A DNA stretch of 64,000 nucleotides from Clostridiales bacterium. Lineage in GTDB: Bacteria > Bacillota > Clostridia > Oscillospirales > Oscillospiraceae. Below are positions 63,889-64,000 of the stretch, one piece after another; position 1 is the stretch's first letter; each line of letters begins with the position of its first letter. The position numbers were made by a program, and so were the translations under genes. Below the pieces are notes generated by a model. That model was not told the DNA's origin. It saw nothing but the letters and a program-made list of their open reading frames with translations, and ran no database searches. The stretch covers positions 1 to 64,000 of the forward strand of contig CABIYX010000012.1 in the NCBI GenBank assembly GCA_902363045.1. The letters run 5' to 3'.

Positions 63889-64000
63889 ATGGAAATCAAA
63901 GACCGGTACACACTGAAGGACAAGCTGAAGGCAATGGGCCCCGGTATTCTGGTCGTCGGCTCCTTCATTGGTCCAGGTACTGTCACCAGCGCCACAAAAG
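63889..64000 (+). CDS. Nramp-like transporter, 5' part (runs off the window)
   Basis: The first 37 residues only. KAMGPGILVVGSFIGPGTVTSATK fits the beginning of Nramp/SLC11-type transporters, whose first helix normally contains the metal-binding DPGN; here the corresponding residues read GPGT. That change is known in Nramp-related groups with altered or unknown substrates, so divalent metal transport should not be assumed. AAGGTGGGG precedes the ATG, and a perfect promoter and palindrome lie upstream. Confidence 0.6.
   Translation, partial: MEIKDRYTLKDKLKAMGPGILVVGSFIGPGTVTSATK

Overview
The window is a GC-rich (roughly 60 percent or more in genes) chromosomal segment of an anaerobic, endospore-forming Firmicute, most likely a gut Oscillospirales/Oscillospiraceae relative (Flavonifractor/Lawsonibacter-like; this is an inference from gene content and codon use, not a database match). 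The evidence is a complete spoIIIAA-AH sporulation operon, an oxygen-sensitive class III ribonucleotide reductase, glycyl-radical and radical-SAM enzymes, S-box and THI-box riboswitches, AGGAGG-type ribosome binding sites, sigma-A promoters with 17-base spacers and many intrinsic terminators. I found no rRNA, tRNA, CRISPR array, prophage or transposase gene. Almost everything is chromosomal housekeeping.

Layout. 1-5,170: a pseudo-rhomboid zinc-ribbon protein, S-adenosylhomocysteine hydrolase, a tiny membrane protein, an S-box riboswitch with metK, and deoC. 5,174-8,036: an AI-2E-family permease, a probable free-standing small RNA, a lipoprotein and a membrane-anchored glycerophosphodiesterase. 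8,151-13,787 (minus): arginine cluster argG-argH-argC-argB-argF. 14,276-15,478: GltS-type glutamate symporter. 15,737-20,558 (minus): spoIIIA operon. 20,727-21,741: a DUF3796/XRE pair and an Asp23 protein. 22,076-26,457: paired M16 proteins (YfmF/YfmH type), lgt, folD. 26,681-32,749: thiamin operon behind two tandem TPP riboswitches (thiS-thiF-thiG-thiH-tenI-thiD-thiC). 32,896-35,597: a helical protein of unknown function, a monoacylglycerol-lipase-like hydrolase and an FMN alpha-hydroxyacid dehydrogenase with a Cys-rich N terminus. 35,909-40,919: a secreted M14-LysM peptidase and a BlaI/BlaR1-type pair. 41,251-45,604: a fused activase and a 2-hydroxyacyl-CoA dehydratase-like (double-cubane type) protein. 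45,699-47,453: gap and cdd. 47,899-50,930: nrdD and nrdG separated by a MITE-like insertion. 50,978-57,606 (minus): the whole pst-phoU-phoB-phoR system behind a Pho box. 57,871-61,637: DUF378, BrnQ, AIM24 and DUF4397 proteins. 61,742-64,000: an IclR-regulated arginase-fold hydrolase and the start of an Nramp-like transporter.

How the parts work together. ahcY and metK serve the methyl cycle, with metK under S-box control. The arginine cluster lacks argJ, argD and carAB here. The thiamin operon makes both the thiazole and pyrimidine halves, but its 'thiE' position is occupied by a TenI-type tautomerase, so thiamin-phosphate synthase must lie elsewhere. The phosphate system carries its own two-component regulator and two PhoP half-sites.

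The most interesting signals are: (1) a module in which one palindrome (AACGATAwTATCGTT) sits just downstream of two near-consensus promoters, in front of an arginase-fold enzyme whose metal ligand Asp is replaced by Cys and an Nramp-like transporter lacking the canonical DPGN motif, with an IclR regulator gene between them; (2) a roughly 160-nt independent RNA with a 12-bp closing helix and a pyrimidine loop carrying anti-Shine-Dalgarno CCUCC motifs; (3) the activase/dehydratase pair of unknown substrate; and (4) a 19-bp inverted repeat over the -10 box of the DUF3796/XRE operon.
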